Below are positions 59,879 through 64,000 of a DNA stretch of 64,000 nt, piece after piece. The DNA lies in NCBI RefSeq assembly GCF_904426505.1, contig NZ_CAJGBN010000045.1, positions 248,001-312,000 of the forward strand, given 5' to 3'. The first letter of the stretch is position 1; every line of letters starts with the position of its first letter. A program made the position numbers and the translations under genes. Source of the stretch: Rubrivivax sp. A210. GTDB lineage: Bacteria; Pseudomonadota; Gammaproteobacteria; Burkholderiales; Burkholderiaceae_C. The notes under the pieces were generated by a model. It made no database searches, was not told the origin of the DNA, and worked only from the letters and a program-made list of their open reading frames with translations.

Positions 59879-62139
59879 ACCGCTACAGCGCGCTCTTTGC
59901 CGACGGCGCCGCGCCGGCCGCAGTGTCGGCCGCGCCGGCGGCCCTCGTGCGCTACCGGCTGCTCATCGTCGACGACGAGACCGGCGTGCTGCGCGCGCTG
60001 ACACGCGCCTTCCGCCAGGAGAACTACGACGTCGTCACCGCCGAGGGCGCCGAGCAGGCGTTGGCGCGGCTGCGCGAGGCGCCGGTGCAGGTGGTGATCA
60101 GCGACTACATGATGCCGGGCATGAACGGCAGCGATCTGCTCAAGCGGATCAAGGCGCTTTATCCCGAGACCATACGCATCATGCTCACCGGCCACGCCGA
60201 CACCGGCGCGGTGATGGGCGCCATCAACGAGGGCGCGGTCTACAAGTTCGTGCTCAAGCCCTGGAACGACGACGACCTGCGCCTGACCGTGGCGTTGGCG
60301 CTCGAACAGTTCGACCTGCTGCGCAAGAACCGCGAGCTGTCGGCCGACAACGTGCGCAAGAGCCGCGAGATCAAGGCGTTGTCGCGCCTGGCGGTCACCA
60401 ACCGCAGCCGCCTGGCGGTGATGCTGCACAAGCACGGCCTGCTCACCCTGGGCCAGCTGCAGGAGCTGCACCGGCTGCAGCAGCTGCACAAGGAGCCTCT
60501 GCTCAAGCTGCTGCTGAGCCGCGAATGGGTGGCCGAGACGGCGATACGCGCGGTGCTGCGCAAGGAGTTGATGATCGACGAGGTGGCGCTGGCCGAGTTC
60601 ACGGTCAGCCCGCAGGTCGCCGGCCTGCTGCCGCGCAGCTTCTGCGAGCGCCAGTGGGTGCTGCCGCTGCACCTGGACGGCCACGAGCTCACCATCGCGC
60701 TGGCCGACCCGCTGGACGAGGGCCTGATCGAGGACTTGCGCTTCACCTCGGGCCTGCAGATCAAGGTGGTCGGTGCCTCCAGCGGCGCCATCCAGGCCAA
60801 GCTGGCCGAGATCTTCGGCGGCAGTGAGATGGTCGACTTCAAGGACCTCGAGACGCTGACCGGCAACGCCGATCCGATAGACAACATCGAGATCGTCATC
60901 GAGGACGACGGCGATGCCTCCATCGAGGATCTGCTGCGCGGCACCGACGAGCCGCCGGCGATACGCCTGGTCAACGCCATCATCCTCGAGGCCATACGGC
61001 TGGGCGCCTCGGACATCCACGTCCACCCGCGCACCAAGAGCGTGGTCGTGCGCTACCGCATCGACGGTGTGCTGCAGGACAAGATCCAGATCCCGCATTC
61101 GCTGCACCAGTCGCTGGTGTCGCGGCTCAAGATCATGGCCGAGCTCGACATCTCCGAGCGCCGCCGGCCGCAGGACGGGCGCCTGACGGTGAAGACGCCG
61201 CTGCGCATCGTCGACCTGCGCCTGTCGTCGCTGCCCACCATCAACGGCGAGAAGATCGTGATGCGGCTGCTCGACCGCAATGCCGCCGTACACCAGCTCG
61301 ACAACCTCGGCCTGGGCACCCACGACCAGGCGCTGATCCACCGCGCCATCGACAAGCCCCAGGGCATGATCCTGGCCACCGGGCCCACCGGCAGCGGCAA
61401 GACGACGACGCTGTACTCGCTGCTGCAGCACAACGCCGACCCGGGCAAGAATTACGTCACCATCGAAGACCCGGTCGAGTACTACCTCGACATGGCCGGC
61501 CAGGTGCTGATCCGCGAGAAGATAGGCCTCACCTTCCCGGTGGTGCTGCGCTCCATCCTGCGCCAGGATCCGGACGTCGTGCTGCTGGGCGAGATCCGCG
61601 ACTTCGAGACCGCCGAGGTTGCCTTCCACGCCGCCCTCACCGGGCACCAGGTGTTCAGCACCCTGCACACCAATTCGGCCATCGCCACGGTCACGCGCTT
61701 GCTCGACTTCGGGCTCAAGCGCTATGTCGTGGCCACCGCGCTCGAGGCCATCATCGCCCAGCGCCTGGCGCGCAAGATCTGCCAGGGCTGCCGCAGCGAG
61801 GTGGCGCGCGACGATGTGCTGGCGCGGCGCCTGGGCGGCCCCTTCCATGTGCATGCGGCCGGTCTGCGCAACTGGCGCGGCCTGGGTTGCCCGGCCTGCA
61901 ACCGAACCGGCTACCGCGGCCGCGTGGGTCTCTACGAGGTGCTGGTGCCCGACATGGCGATGCGCGATCTCATTGCCGCGGGCGCCAACCTGCTCGACAT
62001 CCGGCGCCTGGCCGCGGCCAGCGGCCTGCGCACGCTGCACGACGACGCCCGCGAGAAAGTCGACCAGGGACTGACGACGATGGAAGAAGTGCTGCGCGTG
62101 CTGGGGCCGGACAACGGGGCGGAGGCCATCGCGCCATGA
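59875..62139 (+). CDS. Fusion of receiver domain, MshEN-like domain and GspE/PilB ATPase
   Basis: A 754-residue protein. Receiver 26-145 (D77 in VVISDYMMPG, K128 in FVLKPW); coiled linker to 178; MshEN/PilZ-N-like region 179-315; then a complete secretion-type ATPase: Walker A GPTGSGKT 503-510, Asp box TIEDPVE (E531, D532), Walker B E573 in DVVLLGEIRD, His box TGHQVFSTLHTN (H591, H598) and a zinc tetracysteine C636, C639, C672, C675. The first MshEN repeat (R179 to Q202) matches the c-di-GMP motif except Ala for Gly, while the second (208-231) is degenerate. All catalytic parts are present, so it is likely an active hexameric motor with a phosphorylation input. No pilin or platform gene is nearby. 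Confidence 0.93.
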   Translation: MNRYSALFADGAAPAAVSAAPAALVRYRLLIVDDETGVLRALTRAFRQENYDVVTAEGAEQALARLREAPVQVVISDYMMPGMNGSDLLKRIKALYPETIRIMLTGHADTGAVMGAINEGAVYKFVLKPWNDDDLRLTVALALEQFDLLRKNRELSADNVRKSREIKALSRLAVTNRSRLAVMLHKHGLLTLGQLQELHRLQQLHKEPLLKLLLSREWVAETAIRAVLRKELMIDEVALAEFTVSPQVAGLLPRSFCERQWVLPLHLDGHELTIALADPLDEGLIEDLRFTSGLQIKVVGASSGAIQAKLAEIFGGSEMVDFKDLETLTGNADPIDNIEIVIEDDGDASIEDLLRGTDEPPAIRLVNAIILEAIRLGASDIHVHPRTKSVVVRYRIDGVLQDKIQIPHSLHQSLVSRLKIMAELDISERRRPQDGRLTVKTPLRIVDLRLSSLPTINGEKIVMRLLDRNAAVHQLDNLGLGTHDQALIHRAIDKPQGMILATGPTGSGKTTTLYSLLQHNADPGKNYVTIEDPVEYYLDMAGQVLIREKIGLTFPVVLRSILRQDPDVVLLGEIRDFETAEVAFHAALTGHQVFSTLHTNSAIATVTRLLDFGLKRYVVATALEAIIAQRLARKICQGCRSEVARDDVLARRLGGPFHVHAAGLRNWRGLGCPACNRTGYRGRVGLYEVLVPDMAMRDLIAAGANLLDIRRLAAASGLRTLHDDAREKVDQGLTTMEEVLRVLGPDNGAEAIAP

Positions 62140-63566
62140 ACACCGCCTTCGCGTGGTCACCTGTCTACGAGACCGGCCTGGCCGAGGTCGACGCCCAGCA
62201 CCGCCGCCTGGTCGAGATGGTCAATGAGGTCACGGCCGGCGGCGCCGGCGACGATGCGGCGGCGCAGACGGCGCTGCTTGACCGCCTGGTCGACTACGCG
62301 GCCCACCACTTCGCCGACGAAGAACGCCTGATGGCGGCGCACGCGCTGGCGCCGGTGGCGGTGGCGGCCCACATCGAGCAGCACCGCGCCTTTGTGGCCG
62401 AGGTGGCCGCGCTGCGCGCCCACCAGGGCACGGATGCGGTCGACGGCGCTGCGCTGCAGCACTTCCTGGCCAGCTGGCTGGCCTTCCACATCCTCGGCAC
62501 CGACCGCGCGATGGCGCAGCAGATGCGGCTGATTGCCGAAGGCCTGGCGCCGGCCGAGGCGGCCGCGCGGGCGCAGGGCGAGCGCGACGGCGCCGCGGTG
62601 CAGCCGCTGCTGGACGCGATGACGCGGCTGTACGGCGTGGTCTCGGCGCGCAAGGAGGTGCTGGAGGCGCAAGTGGCCGAACGCACCGCGGCACTGCAAC
62701 GCGAGCGCAACGAGCTGGCCCGCGCGCTCGAGACCCTGGCGCGCACCCAGAGCCAGCTGCTGCAGTCGGAGAAGATGGCCGCCATCGGCCAGCTTGCCGC
62801 CGGCGTGGCGCACGAGATCAACAACCCGGTGGGCTTCGTCAGCTCCAACCTCGGCACGCTGGGCAGCTATGTGCGGCGCCTGCTCGAAGTGGTCGACGCT
62901 CAGGCCGCGCTGCTGGCCGCGCCGGCCAGCAGCGCGGTGCAGGCCCGCCTGGCCCAGGTGCTGGAGGCGGCCGACCTCGACTACCTGCGCGACGACGTGC
63001 TGGCGCTGCTGAAGGAATCCACCGAAGGTCTGGACCGCGTCAAGCGCATCGTCAACGACCTCAAGGACTTCTCCCACGTCGACGCCGCGGACTGGCAGAT
63101 GGCCGATCTCAACGCCGGCCTCGAGAGCACGCTCAACGTGGTCTGGAACGAGATCAAGTACAAGGCCGAGGTGGTGCGCCACCTGGGCGAATTGCCGCCC
63201 GTGCCCTGCATCGCGGCGCAGATCAACCAGGTCTTCATGAACCTGCTCGTCAACGCAGCCCAGGCCATTGCCGGCCACGGCACGATCACGCTCGCCACCC
63301 GCGTCGACGGCGGCGAGGCGGTGGTGGAGGTGGCCGACACCGGCCGCGGCATCGCGCCCGAGGTGGTGGACCGCATCTTCGAGCCCTTCTTCACCACCAA
63401 GCCGGTGGGCCAGGGCACGGGCCTGGGGCTGTCCATCGCCTGGGACATCATGCGCAAGCACCAGGGCAGCCTGTCGGTGCGCAGCACGCCGGGTGTGGGC
63501 AGCTGCTTCGAGCTGAGGCTGCCCCTGGACAACCCGCAATACCGCAACGAGGCTTCCCATGCCTGA
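62136..63566 (+). CDS. Hemerythrin-histidine kinase fusion
   Basis: A 476-residue soluble kinase. Residues 1-130 are a bacteriohemerythrin with every di-iron ligand in canonical spacing: H22, H58, E62, H79, H83, H118, D123. A coiled coil (165-210) links to the kinase core: H226 in GQLAAGVAHEINNPVGF, N-box VFMNLLVNAAQAIAG, G1 VADTGRGI and G2 GTGLGLSIAWDIM. It should sense O2, NO or redox state through the di-iron site and signal to the operon's receivers. The ATG overlaps the ATPase stop (ATGA). The kinase domain resembles that of the 58.6-kb kinase, suggesting common origin. Confidence 0.95.
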   Translation: MNTAFAWSPVYETGLAEVDAQHRRLVEMVNEVTAGGAGDDAAAQTALLDRLVDYAAHHFADEERLMAAHALAPVAVAAHIEQHRAFVAEVAALRAHQGTDAVDGAALQHFLASWLAFHILGTDRAMAQQMRLIAEGLAPAEAAARAQGERDGAAVQPLLDAMTRLYGVVSARKEVLEAQVAERTAALQRERNELARALETLARTQSQLLQSEKMAAIGQLAAGVAHEINNPVGFVSSNLGTLGSYVRRLLEVVDAQAALLAAPASSAVQARLAQVLEAADLDYLRDDVLALLKESTEGLDRVKRIVNDLKDFSHVDAADWQMADLNAGLESTLNVVWNEIKYKAEVVRHLGELPPVPCIAAQINQVFMNLLVNAAQAIAGHGTITLATRVDGGEAVVEVADTGRGIAPEVVDRIFEPFFTTKPVGQGTGLGLSIAWDIMRKHQGSLSVRSTPGVGSCFELRLPLDNPQYRNEASHA

Positions 63567-64000
63567 CGGCCACGCCACCCTCCTGCGCGAGGGCGTCTAC
63601 GCCGCGCTCGCTGCCAGCCGCCTGGGCGTGCTGGTGGCTGACGCTGCCGGCATCGTGCGGCGTGCCAATCCGGCGCTGAGCGCCCGCACCGGCCATGGCG
63701 CAGCCCAGCTGACCGGCCAGGCGCTGGACGCGCTGCCCCTGTGGCCGGCGGCCAGCGCCGACGAGTTGCGCGAGGTGCTCGCTGGCGGCCAGGCCTGGCA
63801 GGGTGGGCTGGATTGCGAGGGCCTGGGGCGCAGCGTGGGCCGCGTCGCGCTGGAGCTGTCGCCGATCACCGTGGCCGGCGGCGGCGACGGTGAAGAAGGG
63901 GCCCTGGCCGGCTGGCTGCTGCTGCTGCAATGGCCGCACGAGGAGTTCGTGACCCAGCCGGCCGACCTGGAGGTCGCCGCGTCGCCGCCCGAGCGCGGCA
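63559..64000 (+). CDS. PAS-like domain protein, cut by the window end
   Basis: An open frame from an ATG that overlaps the preceding stop by 8 bp and runs off the window after 147 codons. The start reads VYAALAASRLGVLVADAAGIVRRANPALSARTGHGAAQLTGQ, a PAS fold pattern (V-x-x-A-N-x-A-x-x-x-x-T-G), continuing with W-Q-G-G-L-D-C-E-G-L-G-R and a strand region. The output domain lies beyond the window; a kinase, GGDEF or EAL domain is possible. Confidence 0.75.
   Translation, partial: MPDGHATLLREGVYAALAASRLGVLVADAAGIVRRANPALSARTGHGAAQLTGQALDALPLWPAASADELREVLAGGQAWQGGLDCEGLGRSVGRVALELSPITVAGGGDGEEGALAGWLLLLQWPHEEFVTQPADLEVAASPPERG

Noticed and set aside
59512..62160. 882-codon open frame on the minus strand
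   Set aside because: It lies opposite the receiver-GspE gene, which has full catalytic motifs; the antisense product has no domain and arises from high GC in the third codon position.

Overview
The window comes from the chromosome of a high-GC betaproteobacterium, most likely Burkholderiales of the Rubrivivax/Leptothrix/Ideonella type. This is inferred from gene content: a Bug-type solute receptor, PEP-CTERM proteins, two complete branched-chain-type ABC uptake systems, a 3-hydroxybutyrate oligomer hydrolase, an SHP/diheme cytochrome c/cytochrome b operon, and many 4-bp ATGA gene overlaps. No rRNA, tRNA, CRISPR array, insertion sequence or prophage was seen.

Layout. 1-621 is the tail of a subtilisin-like protease. 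596-2556 (minus) is a small operon of hemerythrin, DUF2249 protein and multi-pass membrane protein behind an FNR-type box. 2729-16417 is mostly housekeeping: htpG, a lipoprotein, srkA, a GNAT enzyme, rplM-rpsI with promoter, leader hairpin and terminator, erpA, anmK, an M23 peptidase, tyrS, a cation-efflux protein, dtd and a Bug receptor. 16576-17586 encodes a PEP-CTERM protein. 17577-26276 (minus) is one long operon: acyl-CoA synthetase, LivG/H/M, binding protein, LivF, a 99-aa protein and a PaaK-like ligase, divergent from a Crp-family regulator with a palindromic operator between them. 27270-33493 carries an M16 peptidase, a Ser/Thr kinase, a 5'-nucleotidase and a second PEP-CTERM protein. 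33577-36695 is a Zrg-like zinc-related transport cluster followed by a PerM-type permease. 37747-39933 has a class III cyclase-like protein and an unknown. 40047-41626 has a HAD phosphatase and transaldolase. 41771-50206 has a proline-rich membrane protein, the 3HB-oligomer hydrolase and a second Liv system. 51512-55191 is an SHP-type cytochrome operon ending in its own QseBC-like two-component system, with a PmrA/QseB-like direct repeat in front.

The most unusual part is 56084-64000, which runs off the window: an overlapping operon of HD-GYP response regulator, stand-alone receiver, MglA-like GTPase, cytosolic histidine kinase, a receiver-MshEN-GspE/PilB ATPase fusion, a hemerythrin-histidine kinase fusion and a PAS-like protein. 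An FNR-type palindrome with class II promoter geometry stands before it, matching the box before the hemerythrin operon at 2.6 kb. The inferred logic is that oxygen or NO (hemerythrin domain), c-di-GMP (HD-GYP, degenerate MshEN) and phosphorylation converge on a secretion/pilus-type motor ATPase and a polarity-type GTPase. All assignments come from reading motifs; no database search was run.
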